The notes beneath the pieces are model-generated. The model was not told the origin of the DNA, did not search any database, and saw nothing but the letters and a program-made list of their open reading frames with translations. A program made the translations under genes and the position numbers. From Opisthocomus hoazin (Eukaryota; Chordata; Aves; Opisthocomiformes; Opisthocomidae), in NCBI RefSeq assembly GCF_030867145.1, contig NC_134454.1:49659830-49723829 (forward strand): a stretch of 64,000 nt of DNA, given 5' to 3'. This document shows, piece by piece, positions 25,902 to 54,600 of this stretch. Each line of letters begins with the position of its first letter. Within the stretch, counting starts at the first letter, position 1.

Positions 25902-27785
25902 TTATTTATTCAAACGTTTTTTCAATTGTTCTAGATGCCTTGCATCAGCATCCTGGAGAATTAATACAGTGGCTTTAGACAGATGTGGATCAAACTCTAT
26001 AGTCATCAAACAACAGAGATCTATCAGTTGTTTCTGACATTTCTCTAAACCATCCTTAAGCTTCAGATGTAAAGCTGGATCCTTTTTCAGCCTATTCATC
26101 TCTGGCACTGAAAAGCCAATCAAACTTGTTAGAATATCATCAGCAAAATCTACTTCAAGATAAGCTGAACCATCAGAAATTTTTGCCTTTATACCCCAGG
26201 AACCATTGCTGCTTGTGAGCTTTCCAGTGAGAGTCACAATAAAACACTTAACTTTCAATATTGTAACAGTTTCTGGTTTTTTTGAAAGGAGAAGGGAAAT
26301 ATAAGTGAAAGGCGGAGAATCTAAATCTAAATGAGCCCCTAGTACTCTGCAAGGAAAGGTTAGTGAATTGTCCTGCTGCTGATCTGCTTCTGGATCCGTT
26401 TTTGAGAAAAAAAAAGGATCATCATTCAACAATGTGCTGTCAGAAGTGTGCTGGGATTTACGCCTGCTTTCAGCAAGGTCTGTATCATTCTGCCTTTCCT
26501 CAGGAGGATTTTCTGAAGAAAAATCTGCAGAACTGCAGGTCTGATGTACGCTTTTGCACTGTGAAAAGGTATTCATACTATTTGCATCTCCATCAAATAC
26601 TGTTCTTCCAAAGGTCTTTTGCTTGCTGGTAGCTTTTACAGGATTATCTCTTTCATTCACATAATCTTTTTCATGAGTGCTATTTAAAGATGAATTGCAG
26701 GAGCTTCTAGATATACATGGAAGTCTCTCAGTAATAAAACCTCTGTTTCTGTTCGTGACCACTGGTGGCACTTCTTCCAGGTCTCTTTGCATCTCTTCTT
26801 CCAGAAGAAAGTCATCTTCTACAGGAAAGTCATTCAAAAAGCCATCTACACAATCTACGGGAGGTGAAACTTGTTCATCTGAATGAGGCAAGGGACTTCC
26901 AGATTCCCGTAGCAAAACATTTCCATCGTGTGCAGTCAGTGAACCTGAGGCCGTACTAAAATTGTTGCTTCTACTGCAGTATCCGCTTTCTAAAGATGTT
27001 TCGTTATTTAAAGCAAATGCATTATTTTCATCAAGACTGGCTAAAAGCTCTTCATCAGAAGGGCCTAGAGTTTGTTCTAATTCATCCACAAGCCTTGAAA
27101 AAGGTTGGTTGTGACCAGCTCGTCCAACAGAATTGGGGTTTTCAGTTTCTCCAATTACTCTAGCAAGGACTCTTTCCTGAGAATACTCCTCCAAAATAGT
27201 ATCCACTTCACCCCCCAACAGTTTCACATTTTCTGGTTTAAGCAGCAGGACTCCAAGACGATACGCAATATTACCCTGCACAGTGATTTTTGTTCCAGGA
27301 GGAAGATTACTGTGGAGGACAGGTACTGGTTGATACTCCATGCCCTGAATTTGATGTATCCCATCAGTTAGTTGCAGCATCAGCATTCGAGTAGGCTTTG
27401 CTTCCCAGGGCTTCTGGAATGCCTGAGTACTGGCTGTTACTTCTTCATTTACAGTATTTTTCCCTCTTAGCTTCTGCAACTGGGAATATGCTGGCTGGCT
27501 AACATCAATCAGTGAATCAATCTGTATGGAGTAGAAGCCTGACAGCTCTCCTTTGGGAGCTTCTAAGATGCAATCAGGCAAAATGGGATATTCCAAATCT
27601 CTTAGATCGGTAAGAAGCCATTGCTCAAATACCTGCCTGTTAATCTGCGCTTGACTTAAGTTACTACCACTATTTTCTTCCTGGATCCAATTAATACATG
27701 CTTCCAGCCATGTCAAAGGAACTTTAACATGCCATGTGGATGAAAGCCAAGTTTCCACTCTTGTTGCAGTGTTAGATGTAGACAT
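25902..27785 (-). CDS. RMI1: RecQ-mediated genome instability protein 1 (BLAP75), complete
   Basis: A single uninterrupted coding exon of 627 codons; the human protein has about 625. RMI1 is a non-catalytic OB-fold scaffold that binds topoisomerase III-alpha and BLM and promotes dissolution of double Holliday junctions in the nucleus. The N-terminal region (about 1-210) carries the conserved core with [32 protein letters not shown] and [13 protein letters not shown], then [17 protein letters not shown] and LPPGTKI, the first OB fold that contacts TOP3A. The middle (about 230-480) is acidic, serine-rich and poorly conserved, as expected. The C-terminal OB fold (about 486-627, from [15 protein letters not shown] to KKRLNK) binds RMI2. 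The start is supported by homology ([12 protein letters not shown]) and by an acceptor 28 nt upstream (exon begins at 27813). The intronless coding region matches the human gene. Confidence 0.97.
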   Translation of the reverse strand: MSTSNTATRVETWLSSTWHVKVPLTWLEACINWIQEENSGSNLSQAQINRQVFEQWLLTDLRDLEYPILPDCILEAPKGELSGFYSIQIDSLIDVSQPAYSQLQKLRGKNTVNEEVTASTQAFQKPWEAKPTRMLMLQLTDGIHQIQGMEYQPVPVLHSNLPPGTKITVQGNIAYRLGVLLLKPENVKLLGGEVDTILEEYSQERVLARVIGETENPNSVGRAGHNQPFSRLVDELEQTLGPSDEELLASLDENNAFALNNETSLESGYCSRSNNFSTASGSLTAHDGNVLLRESGSPLPHSDEQVSPPVDCVDGFLNDFPVEDDFLLEEEMQRDLEEVPPVVTNRNRGFITERLPCISRSSCNSSLNSTHEKDYVNERDNPVKATSKQKTFGRTVFDGDANSMNTFSQCKSVHQTCSSADFSSENPPEERQNDTDLAESRRKSQHTSDSTLLNDDPFFFSKTDPEADQQQDNSLTFPCRVLGAHLDLDSPPFTYISLLLSKKPETVTILKVKCFIVTLTGKLTSSNGSWGIKAKISDGSAYLEVDFADDILTSLIGFSVPEMNRLKKDPALHLKLKDGLEKCQKQLIDLCCLMTIEFDPHLSKATVLILQDADARHLEQLKKRLNK

Positions 27786-27813
27786 TTTCTTGTAAGTTAA
27801 GAGAGTGAGTTCC
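27786..27813 (-). other. RMI1: RMI1 5' UTR at start of coding exon, with splice acceptor
   Basis: Reading the minus strand, a pyrimidine-rich stretch ends in TTTTGTTCTAG (AG at 27815-27814). The exon then begins 28 nt before the ATG. This supports a non-coding upstream exon. Confidence 0.75.
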
Positions 27814-29804
27814 CTAGAACAAAACCCAAAAAGACATATTTACTCTTCTGACAACAGCTAAAGTTATGACAAGTCTCTCGCTCATATTATACAGAAATTT
27901 GCCCTCAGTTCAAAGTTCTGCTATGCTAAGTGTGACAACACAGATGCAATTTAAAGTAAAAACACTTCTACAGATACTGAACATAACATACACGTTTCCA
28001 ATATTTAAACTTTCAGTCAGCATTAAAAGTATGTGCAAGTTTACTCATCATGGAGTATCAGGAAAGTATGGAGACTTCTACAAGCAACCCTGCTTGGTGA
28101 CTTCTTTCCTGTTGATTTAATTAGAAACACGTAACTGAAATCCTTTTGTTATGGACAGAAAGTGAATGGACCAAAAAAAGCAGAAGTAGATGGTTACATA
28201 TATACCCTCTATTTTTTTTTTTTGGTTTTATTTCTGTGGATGCTGCTGTTAACAACCAGTGTACTTTAGAAATTGACCTGAGAAGTTATTCTCCCATTTC
28301 ATCAGCACTGTCATAAACAGAAGCAAAAGAGCCCATATACAACAGAACCAAACTGGGATCTGTCAGCACTTGTATCACAGGGGTGACTTTTACAGTGTGA
28401 CAGGCTTTGTACCTGAAAACAGAAAGCTAGCTTGAAACATCCTTGTTTAGATCTAGAGATGCATTTCAGGGTTTGCCTGCAACAGCACCAACTCTTGGCA
28501 GCCATCATCTCGGGAACATTAGTGGCTAATAAGCACTAGCTTCTTTTTAGTTTCGGAAGTAGCTATGCAAGAATAGAATAGAATAGAATAGAATAGAATA
28601 TTTCATTTGGAAGAGACCTACAACAGTCATGTAGTCCAACTGCCTGACCAATTCAGGGCTGAACAAAAGTTAAAGCATGTTATTAAGAGCATTGTCTGAA
28701 CGCCTACTAAACGCTGACAGGCTTGCGGCATCGATCACCTCTCTGGGAAACCTGTCCCAGTGTTTGACCACCCCCTCGGTAAAGAAATGCTTCCTCCTGT
28801 CCAGTTTGAACCTCCCCTGGGCGCAGCTTTGAACCATTACCAGGCATCCTGTCACCGAATCCCAGGGAGAAGAGCTCAGCACCTCCCTCTCCACGTCCCC
28901 TCCTCAGGAAGCTGCAGAGAGCAATGAGGTCGCCCCTCGGCCTCCTTCTCTCCAAACCCAGAGTCCTCAGCCGCTCCTCACAGGACATGCCTTCCAGCCC
29001 TTCCACCAGCTTTGCTGCCTTCCTCTGGATGCATTCAAGGACTTTCATGTGCTGCTTAAATCATGGGGCCCAGAACTGCAGACAGTGCTCCAGGTGAGGC
29101 CGCAACAATGCTGAACACCGCGGGATGAGCCCCTCTGTTGGCCGTCTGGCCATGCTGTGTTTGATGCACCCCAGGGCGCAGAGGTTTGCCCTCTGCAAAG
29201 GGCTGCCAGGGCACGCTGCTGGCTCACACTGAGCCTGCTGTCAGCCAGCACCCCCAGATCCCTCGCTGCAGGGCTGCTCGCCAGCCACTCCTCTCACAGT
29301 TTATACTGGTGCCCAGCACTACTCCATCCCAGGTGCACAACCTGGCATTTGTTCTCGTGAAATTTCATCCCACTGATGACTGCCCAGTGCTCCAACCTAT
29401 CTAGATCCCCCTGCAAGGCCTCTTGTCCCTCAGCAGAGCCCGCAGCTCCTTCCAGTTCGCTATCCCCAACAGACCTGCTAACGGCGCATTCAACTCCTGC
29501 AGCCCGGTCACTGACAAACACACTGAATACACCACGTCTCGCCCTTCAGAACGGACGGCCAAGGAGCTCGACCGCCCTACACAGCGCAGTGAAAACAAAA
29601 AAACAGAAGCTCCCTTAAGAATCGTTACGGAAACACCAGGCTCGGGGTTCTCTGCCGCTGTACCCCGCAACGAAGGTTTTCAACCCCGCACCGCCCCCGG
29701 GACCCCCGGAGCGGCACCGCGCGGCCACCCCGCCGCTGCCAGGCGCTTGCCCGGCACACGCGGGGGTGGCACCCCGCAGCCCCCTCCCCCCCTCCCGCAC
29801 TTAC
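27814..29804 (-). other. RMI1: RMI1 intron 1
   Basis: Inferred between the donor CCG|GTAAGTG (GT at 29804-29803) and the acceptor at 27815-27814. It holds a CR1 insertion at 28573-29530. The stretch 27845-28570 contains no recognised feature. Confidence 0.7.
28573..29530 (-). mobile_element. CR1 LINE, about 960 bp, in RMI1 intron 1
   Basis: It begins on the plus strand with five AGAAT units (28573-28600), the pentamer-type tail of a CR1 inserted on the minus strand. TTGGAAGAGACCTACAACAG and TAGTCCAACTGCC then follow. Minus-strand frame 28707-29048 (KVLECIQRKAAKLVEGLEGM and on) and frames 29045-29521 are the C-terminal part of the CR1 ORF2 protein, broken by shifts. It is inserted in the same direction as RMI1 transcription, right up to the edge of the CpG island. 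Confidence 0.94.
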
Positions 29805-29900
29805 CGGGGCGAGCGGGCCGTGCTGCCAACGGGGCGGGGGGGGGGGGGGCGAGCGCGGCCGCTCTCCGCGCGCAGCCCCCCCAAAAACCCCGCGCGCCCC
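29805..29900 (-). other. RMI1: RMI1 exon 1 (non-coding), 5' end approximate
   Basis: A strong minus-strand donor CCG|GTAAGTG fixes the 3' end at 29805. Upstream, on the minus strand, lie ATTGG (inverted CCAAT) and CTCGCGAG, compatible with a start site around 29850-29900. The exact start cannot be read from sequence. Confidence 0.55.
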
Positions 29901-29940
29901 AGCAGCCAATAAGAGACGCGCGTCGCGCGCGCTTTTAAGC

Positions 29941-29948
29941 CTCGCGAG
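29941..29948. promoter_or_regulatory. CTCGCGAG palindrome (TCTCGCGAGA-like promoter element)
   Basis: One base off the extended TCTCGCGAGA motif, which is known from CpG-island and bidirectional promoters. It lies upstream of RMI1 exon 1. Confidence 0.5.
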
Positions 29949-31189
29949 AATCCCGCCCCCCGTTCTTCCCTTCCCCTCTCCCCCCCTCCCCCTGCCGCCT
30001 GGCAGCGACCACAAGGCGGGGTTTTCGCAGACGCCATCTTCTCATCCCGCGACCGTGGCCGCTTCTCGCTGGCCCCTGCCACACCCCGCGGCCTGCACCG
30101 CTTCCGCCGCGGCTCCCGTCGGGCAGGTAACGAGACCAACCGGCCGCGGCGCGGGGCGGGCGGCCTTACCCTTCTCCCGGCGGCTGAGCCTGTCGCGCCC
30201 CGGCCTTCACGGAGGGCGGGGCGGCGCGGAGCACCGTGTTTCCCCCGCAACCCTCACGCCCTGACGGGCAGCGACGTTGCCCAATGGGGCGGCAGCGGCG
30301 GCGCGCGGGGGGGAGGCGGCGGGGCCAATCGCCTACCGGCGCTGGTGGATGTGCGCGTTGGCGGTGGGGGCCGCTCCCCTTTCTCTCCCGTACGCGGCGG
30401 GGCCGGCGGCGGGCGCAGGTACGCGCAGCCCGCGGCGAGGTGTGGCCGGGGTGGGCGAGGAGGGGGCGCTGCAAGGGGCGGGGGTGTCACGGGCCGGGCC
30501 GGGCCTTGCTGGGGCCGCCGTGGAGTGACACAGCGGTGCGGGGGGCCCCGCGCCTCCCCCGCCGCCGGGCCTCCACCCCCGGCAGCCGCCGCCGCGCCCT
30601 GCGTCCGCCGGGGGCTCCCGCAGGGGCGGCGGCGGAGCTGCGTGAGCGCTGCGTGGGGGAGGCCGGGGCGTCTCCGCCTCAGCTGGTGCCGGGGTAGCTG
30701 CTCAGGCGGCCGGGCGCAGCATGCAGGCCCCAGGGGCCCCGCCCGCCCCGAGGGGAAGGCGAGAAGGGCAGCCCGGGGCCCTGCGGCCCAGTCAGCGCGG
30801 CTCCCGGAGGGGCGGCGCGGGGGAGGCCGGCAGCGCTAGCGGGTGCGTTCTGAGGGCGGGGGAGCGGCGGCGCCCGCCCGCCCTTGGTAACTCCGCGCCC
30901 GGGGCGAGCTGTCGGGCGTTATGGCGGGCGGAGGGGAGGGCGCTCTCGGCCGCGGCCTGTGGGAGGCCGGCGGGGGAGCGCCCCGCGTCACGGTCCGCCG
31001 TTTTCGGGGGAGCCGCCTCGGCCGCCTCCCCCTCCTGCCGCCGCGCCGCCCGCGCCGGGGTTGGGCCCGCCGGGCGCCTCCTTTGTGTCTCCGCGGGCGG
31101 AGAGGGGGCGAATCCCCGAGCGGCCGCGTGGTGGTGGCGGCCGCTCCGTCCCGGGCTCCGCCTAGCAGCGGGCGGGCGCCATTGCAGCG

Positions 31190-31199
31190 GCCGCCATTT
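31190..31199 (-). promoter_or_regulatory. YY1-type site near HNRNPK start site
   Basis: GCCGCCATTT is the reverse complement of AAATGGCGGC, a full match to the YY1 consensus. YY1 sites often lie just downstream of start sites of housekeeping genes, so transcription probably begins shortly upstream (about 31150-31190). Confidence 0.5.
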
Positions 31200-31424
31200 C
31201 CGCTGGTCCGGGGCGGCGAGGGTTGCGTAACGGGGGCCGCCGGGCGCGGCGGGCAGGGGAGCGGCGCCGGGAAGCGCCGGCGTTTGGCGGCCCTCACGGT
31301 CCGCGGCGGCTGGTGCCGCCTTCCGCGCCCGCCTCATCCTCTCGGCGCTTGTGGAAACATGGCGTTAGCCGATTTGGTGCCGCGAACTCGGTGTAACCAG
31401 CAGAGCGAGGCAGCCGAGAGCACC
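31190..31424 (+). other. HNRNPK: HNRNPK exon 1 (5' UTR), 5' end approximate
   Basis: GC-rich leader ending in GAGAGCACC|GTACGT, with the GT at 31425. It contains an ATG at 31359 in strong context (AACATGG), which opens an upstream reading frame. The 5' end is inferred from the YY1 site. Confidence 0.6.
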
Positions 31425-32682
31425 GTACGTACTCGCGGCGAGAGGATGGGGGGGGATTCGGCTAGGCAGGTAAACACACGCCGCGAGGGGAGGCTGAGCT
31501 CTGGACAGCGTGTTACACTTAGCTCCCCGCCGCCCAAAAATGTTTGGAATTGCTGGAAGTATAATAACCGGGGTCCGACGGGGCTATTTAAACCGTGTAA
31601 AAATGTGCCCGGCCTCTCCCTGCTCTCCTCCGCATAACAGAGCTCTGGCAGCGTCTGGCTGAGGTTTCGCTGTCATTAAATCTGCGTGTCCGTTAGCTGA
31701 CTCTTAAGTGCCTGGAAAGACGAGCGTGTGCTGGGAAGGCAGTGCCTGCTGTTAGCCTGTCCAAGCAGGGCAACAACTAGAGATCAGCATCTATCTGAGA
31801 GTATGTTTAAAAAGTTAGATGCACCTCGTCTCTTTTTTTTTTTTTTTCCTCCCCCTCTTGGATACCAGAATGAGTGGCTGCCGTTTGTTGAAGTTAATAA
31901 GACACAAGGGGGAAATACGATTATTTGACTGTTACCGATAGGAACACATTTTTGAAGAGAAGAAGTTGCAGAATTAATTCTTTGGTCCAGACTTCTCTCT
32001 AATGTGACTTACTGGTATTCCAAGATAAACTTAACAGAAGCAAATCACAAATAAGACACTTATTTCAGAAAATCGTAGTGAAGTTCAGCTGCTGTTGAGG
32101 TTCTTGGTTGTGTTTATGCACAGAGGATTGTAGCTACAGAGCGTGGTGTTTTTCCAGCATGGTTAGAAGCTGTAATTTGTCTTTTGTTCATGTGTTATAC
32201 TTGGGTGGAAGGCATACTAGAATGCTAGTACATTGGTAGAGATTTTATAAAACTAATGTGGTCAATAGCCATAGTAGGACTTTTTTTTTTTTTAGTTTGT
32301 CATTTAGAACTAAACAGCAGGAGCGGATTATTATGTAGTGTCCTTTAAAAAGTAAATCCAAGGCATGGTATTATGTAACAGGTTGAAAATAGGAGCTGCA
32401 TACATATTCACTTTAAATATCCAAAAATCATTTTTAGTAAATGTGGTGACTTAAGAATAGCATGTGCCCAAAAGATACAATTCAGACAGTCACCGTTTAT
32501 CTGTAAATTTACAGACTTGTTTTATGTCTTCTGTTTGTGGTGTGTTTGTCCTCGGTATGCTTTCTCTTTTACAAAGAAAGACTTTCCAGCAAAAACTCAG
32601 GTCAAGCCTCTGGTTTTTGGCTGTAGTGAGAATGAGAGCTCTGAGTGAGCAGAGTCACAACTGATATATGCTGTTTTCCTAG

Positions 32683-32760
32683 GCTGTTGAAGCAATAGGC
32701 TGTTGGATTTTGATCCCGCCCAGAATACTTGAGTTTTCTCTGCAACGATATATAATAGTG
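32683..32760 (+). other. HNRNPK: HNRNPK leader exon 2 (5' UTR, possibly alternative)
   Basis: Bounded by TGTTTTCCTAG|GCTGTTG and ATAGTG|GTAAGT, both strong sites. It is 78 nt long with no ATG that would open the main frame. Confidence 0.7.
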
Positions 32761-32864
32761 GTAAGTTCTAGAAGGAGGCATTTACTTTTGCTCTTTCCCT
32801 TTAGCACAATGTACATTTTTCCTTTTCACAAAATAGATGTACCAGCTTTCTTATTCTTCAACAG

Positions 32865-49861
<16,997 letters not shown>

Positions 49862-50273
49862 GACTAGTGAAGAACTGAAGGAGTCCTGCACCCTTTTTTT
49901 TTTTATCTGCTTCTGTTTAAAAAGCCAACATTCCTCTGCTTCATAGGTGTTCTGCATTTGAGGTGTAGTGGAATCTTTGCTGTCCACCAGATGTAATGTT
50001 TTAGTTCCTTACAAAAACGTGGGGGGAGGGAAAGGGCGCACAAGACTAACATTGAAATTTTGAAGCAGCAGCAGAGAGAGTGAACTTTATTTTTGTTCAT
50101 TGTTGGTGGTAAATTGTAATGTTTATTCTGTAATTGTTGTGAACACCCTGCTTTATGTACACTGTATTTTTTTTGACGGGGGAAATTACTGGTAGTCCAC
50201 GTGCCCCTGGCATCCTCTGAGAGCAGTGTGCGGAATGTAATGCTTTTTTGTAAGACACATTTTACGATTTTTA

Positions 50274-50279
50274 AATAAA
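50274..50279 (+). terminator. HNRNPK proximal poly(A) signal
   Basis: AATAAA followed within about 20-40 nt by a GT-rich stretch (CTTGGTGGTCATATTTC). Confidence 0.7.
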
Positions 50280-51007
50280 TTTAGTGAACCTATTCTTGGT
50301 GGTCATATTTCTTCAGATACACGTGAAGTAATACCTGGAAAGGATACACTTCCCCCACCCCACCCCAAGAAAATGCATAAATGGAATTTGCTTTTAAGCT
50401 TGCTCTTCTGCTTCTTTGACACAGATGAAGTTACGTGGGGTTCTTTTTTTGACAAATTAAAGAAACCGTGTGAAAACAATGACTCTGCTTTGGTGTTTGG
50501 GAAAAAGAAAAATGCAGAAACATCCATGAAAATGTTGTGTAAAACTTGACATTTCCGCAAGTGTTTGGCCCTCTTTGCAGTGCATATATATATTGGTGAC
50601 AGTATATAAATAAAAATATTTAACAACTCTGTAATGTCACTGAGTAAACAGTGGTAAAGTACACCTGGTTATAGACAGCTTGCTTAATGCAGATAACACT
50701 GTTAGAAATGACAGTCGCTGTGCCGTTAATGAATGAATTATAGTTGTTTTCTGAGCTTTCATTTGTATGAGGTAGAAACTCTTATAAATCGGCAAATCGA
50801 TGGTATCTTAACTCTGTAACTCTTGGTTTGTTTTGGGTTTTTTTTCCATTGTATGCAAAACTTTAAACTCGTTTGGTTTCCCTGTTGTATGTCGGATTCA
50901 GTAGGAATTATTTGTGAGAAATTAAAAAAAATGTAAAGCCTCTGGAGATCTCCTGTAATACCTTGGCATTTGTATTTATAGTTTACAGGTTTTAATTTCA
51001 CTTCCTG

Positions 51008-51013
51008 AATAAA
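51008..51013 (+). terminator. HNRNPK distal poly(A) signal
   Basis: AATAAA followed by GGGTTTTGTGTGAAGTGT, a GT-rich downstream element. Confidence 0.65.
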
Positions 51014-51059
51014 GAGATTTAAAAACGCGAAAGTGACGGGTTTTGTGTGAAGTGTCGAT

Positions 51060-51620
51060 TTTTTCACCGCGTTTTCCGTTCAACATGGCGGGGGGAGGGG
51101 GGGAGGCCTGAGGCGCCGCGCGCCTCAGGCCCCGCCTCGCGTTGGCGCGGCGGGAGCGCGAGGCGGGGCCTGAGGGGTTTCCGCGTCCCCGTCGCCGTGA
51201 GGTGCTTCCCGCTTTTCCCCCCCGCCGTCATGGATTTGTTCCCGTCCCCCTTGGAGTCCGCCGAGTTCATCGCCCGGCGCAGCAAAGATGTCTCCGTGGA
51301 CGAGGAGGGGGCGCGGCGGGTGGCGGAGAGCTTGGTGGAGAAAACCTCGGCGGCGGAGTTCGGGGTGTCCGGGTGGAAGAGCCTCCACGAGCTGAACCCC
51401 CGGTCGGCCGGCGGGGAGGCGGTGGACTGGGTGTTCCTGGTGGACACCCTCAACTTCTCCTTCTGGCCCGAGCGGGAGGGGCGCGAGTACCTGGTGAAGT
51501 ACAAGGGGAAAACCTACAGCGGATACTGGTCCCTCTGCGCCGCCGTCAACAGGGCCCTCGACGACGGTTAGCGGGCGGCGGGGGCCCGGGGGGGTCGGGT
51601 GTGAGGGGAACGGGACCCGT
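51060..51620 (+). promoter_or_regulatory. QNG1 CpG-island promoter and exon 1
   Basis: GC- and CpG-rich DNA begins right after the HNRNPK poly(A) region. A YY1 motif AACATGGCGG is at 51082-51091. Sp1-type GC boxes occur in opposite orientations at about 51128-51137 and 51161-51170, within a perfect inverted repeat. The start codon is at 51230. Confidence 0.8.
51106..51174 (+). repeat. Two overlapping perfect inverted repeats upstream of QNG1 ATG
   Basis: Hairpin A: GCCTGAGGCGC (51106-51116), 3-nt loop, GCGCCTCAGGC (51120-51130). Hairpin B: CTCAGGCCCCGCCTCGCG (51124-51141), 15-nt loop, CGCGAGGCGGGGCCTGAG (51157-51174). They share 51124-51130, so only one can form at a time. Confidence 0.93.
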
Positions 51621-54600
51621 TTCTGCAAATCGTTGCCTGCCGTGCCGGCGTGGGCCTGGAGCTCGGGGGGAGGCAGCTGGGAGACTCTTCAACCTTGTGC
51701 TGGAGCTTGCGGCTCTGGCTGGGCTCTCCGAGTAACGTATGTGGTCGGTCGGTCATGGCTTCTGTTGTTCCGCACGTGTTCCCACGACGGTGAGAAGGTG
51801 AGGCTGAAACTGAGAATACTCTGGGCTGAGCTGGTACCAGAGCGGCTGCAGGGGGGTCTGAAAGCCCACGAGCCTCCAGGCGCAGTGCTGTGGCGCTCAC
51901 TCTTGTTGCTGTCATCAGGGGGAAAAAATAAAAAAAAAAAAATCTATTTGTAGGTATAGATGGAAGTTTTAATTCATTTCCTATGTATTTCTAAATTAAG
52001 GGAAGGTTTGCATCAAGGTGCCTTTTGCAAATGCACAGTGTGATTCAGAGCCAAGGGAAAACAGGCCTGTGCTGACTACACTAACTATATACTAACCATG
52101 TCTGCCAGAGTACTATGTAAACACCGCGCTCAACGATGAAGACTGAGCAACTGGGAAAAATTACATGTAAAAAGCAAGAAAGTTTCCGTGGTCACATGTT
52201 GGAAGCTGTTACCTGTAGAAGGAAGCGCTACGTGCAAACACAATGTTAGTTTTCAGCAGCTGTGGTTATTGCTGAACACCTGGTTGATTTTAGGAGTTGA
52301 TAGGCTCTTTAGATCTTGATGTGTGAATGCCCTCAGCTGTAGCAGGCCACTGCATTAGGTCTGAGCATAGGTTATGATAGCCTAAACATTTTTCCTTTTC
52401 CAAAGGAATACCTATTACCAGTGCATCCTATTTTGCCACCATGACGCTTGACCAAGTTCGGCACGTGTTTCGCTCTGACACGGAAGTGCCCATACCTTTG
52501 ATTGAAGAGAGACATCGGGTGCTGAATGAAAGCGGAACGGTTTTGTTGGAGAAGTTCGGAGGCTCTTTCCTCAGCTGTGTTAAAATGAGTGAGAAAAGTG
52601 CTCAGAAACTGCTACGCCTAATACTGGAAAATTTTCCTTCTTACAGAGATGAAGCTGTATTTGAGGTAAGGTGGTTCCAACACTGAATTTCTTACGATAA
52701 GATTTTACTCCTTACCGATTGTGACTTTAAAAGATAGCTCGTAGGTTGTCGATGTAGATTTTTCTGAGAGGACAATCAGTTCAGAATTGATCTAATATTT
52801 GTGAATTGTTGAGGTTTTTAATCCAGGAGATGGAAGGTGAACAGGAATGTTTCCGTGGAACTCGGGATATTCGAAAGTAAAATTCAGGGAAATGAGAAGG
52901 AAAATTGCTATTATTTTAATATTTTTACCTCGAATCAGTAGAGATACCGGTCTCTGTAATGAAAGGAAAATCAGGCTTTGAAGCAGTTGGTCTTAATTAT
53001 GTAAACTGCTGTGAGTCATACAGACGTGCATAATATAATAATATCAGACATACAGTTACATGTAATACTCTTGGACCACAGTATACTTTTTTGTTAATCT
53101 GTGGTAAAATGACTGAGATTTCATTTCTTTGTCAGTCTGAACCTCTGAAAACAAAATCACACAGTTTATTAACAGTGAAAGAATCTTGTTTGTCTTAAGT
53201 CTTTGTCCTGGTTTCGGCTGGGACAGAGTTAGTTTTCCTCCCAGTCCCAGTAGCTGCTGTGGTTTTGGTTTAGTACAAGAATGCTAATAACACTGATGTT
53301 TTCAGTTTTTGCTAAGAAATCAAGTACGACTTCTTGCTGGCTGCCGAGTTAAACCATGGTAGTCCTTAACTAGTCAGGAATGTATTTCTAATGACAAGAG
53401 TCACTTTTTTTCCCTAGAGGAGAGCCAATTTTTTCATATGCTGTCTCTGTCTTCCTCACTTTGTTTTAATTTATTTTTATGTACCGTAAGTCCCAATTAG
53501 ATCACGACTCCTTTGTGCTCCTTACAACTGCACAATTTTTGAGATAATTCCTGCCTGAAAAATGAGAATCTTTTTTAATTTCTTTTTTTCTCTTGAAACC
53601 TACTAAGCCCCTTTCTCCTCTCTCTTTCTGCTTTTACCTCGAGGCCCTCCGAGGTAATGAAGGAAATCAAAATCCAGTAGAATTATGAAAATGTACAACT
53701 ACCAGGAATCCGCACTGTAACTGTTGATTCAACAGGCATTGCACATGTGACTACAGGCCAGAAGTAACCCGTTTTTTTGTCAGGGTTGGCAGTATACTGA
53801 AGCTTTTGGAAACTGTTTTCCTGAAAGAAACTGATGGGAAGTAAACAGAGACTATCTGGTATTTTCTGTGTCTCTGCTTTTTCCTGTACAGGCATGCTCT
53901 TTATTTAGCATCAATGACATATGTAGCTGCTCCTGTGCTCAGTTTTGTCTGCGGTAGTACTCAGCGTTTACATCATTATGTCCAAAAGACTTTATTCTGG
54001 TGACAGAGCAGCATATACTAATAGTCTGTGCAGTCTGTTCAAGCTAACTCGCTGGCACACAAATCGCTGGAGCTTGGAACCTGTTACATTTATCACTTAA
54101 ATCTGCCCTTCAGTAGGTGGCATGATTTTATTTTCCTTGGTCTCCTGCTATGAAGTAAGGTTTGTTTACATGAGAAATCAGGGGTTCGTTCTAACTAATG
54201 TTTGAAGCTACTGGTTTAACTTGTTGGGACTTTTTACATATAAAGTAATTTTTTGATGATTTTTATGGTCAAAAAGCAAGTATTTTCCAAGTAGAGTGAA
54301 AACCAGAGTATTTTCTTATCTTTATAGTGACTGTATTTATTGACATAATGTCTTTCATGAGATGATGCTGAGTGTTTTATAAAGCAAGCCTCCTTAAAGC
54401 AGCAGCAGACTACAGAATGAAAAGAGGTTCCAAAAACGATGCCAGGCCGTAAGCACAGACATAGTAGTAAAGCCTGTTGCATGGATGTGGAAGCTGTTTT
54501 TCTGCTTTCACTAAGCAAGATGTGTATTTGGAAGGTGGGTGAAATAATGTAGACCAACTTTACAACCTACTTGTTCAATTTTTTAAAAATCAGTGTTAAC

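Larger units (their letters stand above)
29560..31450. promoter_or_regulatory. CpG island: divergent promoter region of RMI1 (minus) and HNRNPK (plus)
   Basis: Almost 1.9 kb of very GC-rich, CpG-dense DNA, in sharp contrast to its AT-rich flanks. The RMI1 leader exon lies at the left end and HNRNPK exon 1 at the right. Visible elements are a CCAAT box at 29906-29910, the palindrome CTCGCGAG at 29941-29948, many GC boxes, and a YY1-type site GCCGCCATTT at 31190-31199. Long open frames on both strands here are a composition effect. Extra donors such as GCAG|GTAACG (near 30127) and GCAG|GTACGC (near 30419) could mark alternative HNRNPK first exons. Confidence 0.85.
49862..51030 (+). other. HNRNPK: HNRNPK 3' UTR
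   Basis: Non-coding sequence with poly(A) signals AATAAA at 50274-50279 and 51008-51013, allowing a short (about 0.45 kb) and a long (about 1.15 kb) form. It ends just before the QNG1 CpG island. Confidence 0.75.

Noticed and set aside
25905-25910. Minus-strand AATAAA overlapping the end of RMI1
   Set aside because: It lies inside the last codons of the reading frame, so it cannot be the normal poly(A) signal.
26363-27371. Plus-strand frames of 64-89 codons
   Set aside because: They are antisense shadows of the RMI1 coding exon.
28573-28600. Five AGAAT units, possible microsatellite or CRISPR-like repeat
   Set aside because: The repeat is directly followed by CR1 3' UTR sequence, so it is the tail of that LINE.
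29423-31637. Many long open frames on both strands (up to 238 codons)
   Set aside because: They lie in the CpG island, are dominated by Arg, Gly, Ala and Pro, overlap each other in several frames, and match no family. This is what stop-poor GC-rich DNA gives by chance.
51064-51915. Frames of 100-197 codons on both strands around QNG1 exon 1
   Set aside because: GC-rich shadows. Only the frame starting at 51230 matches a family and joins in phase to the next exon.
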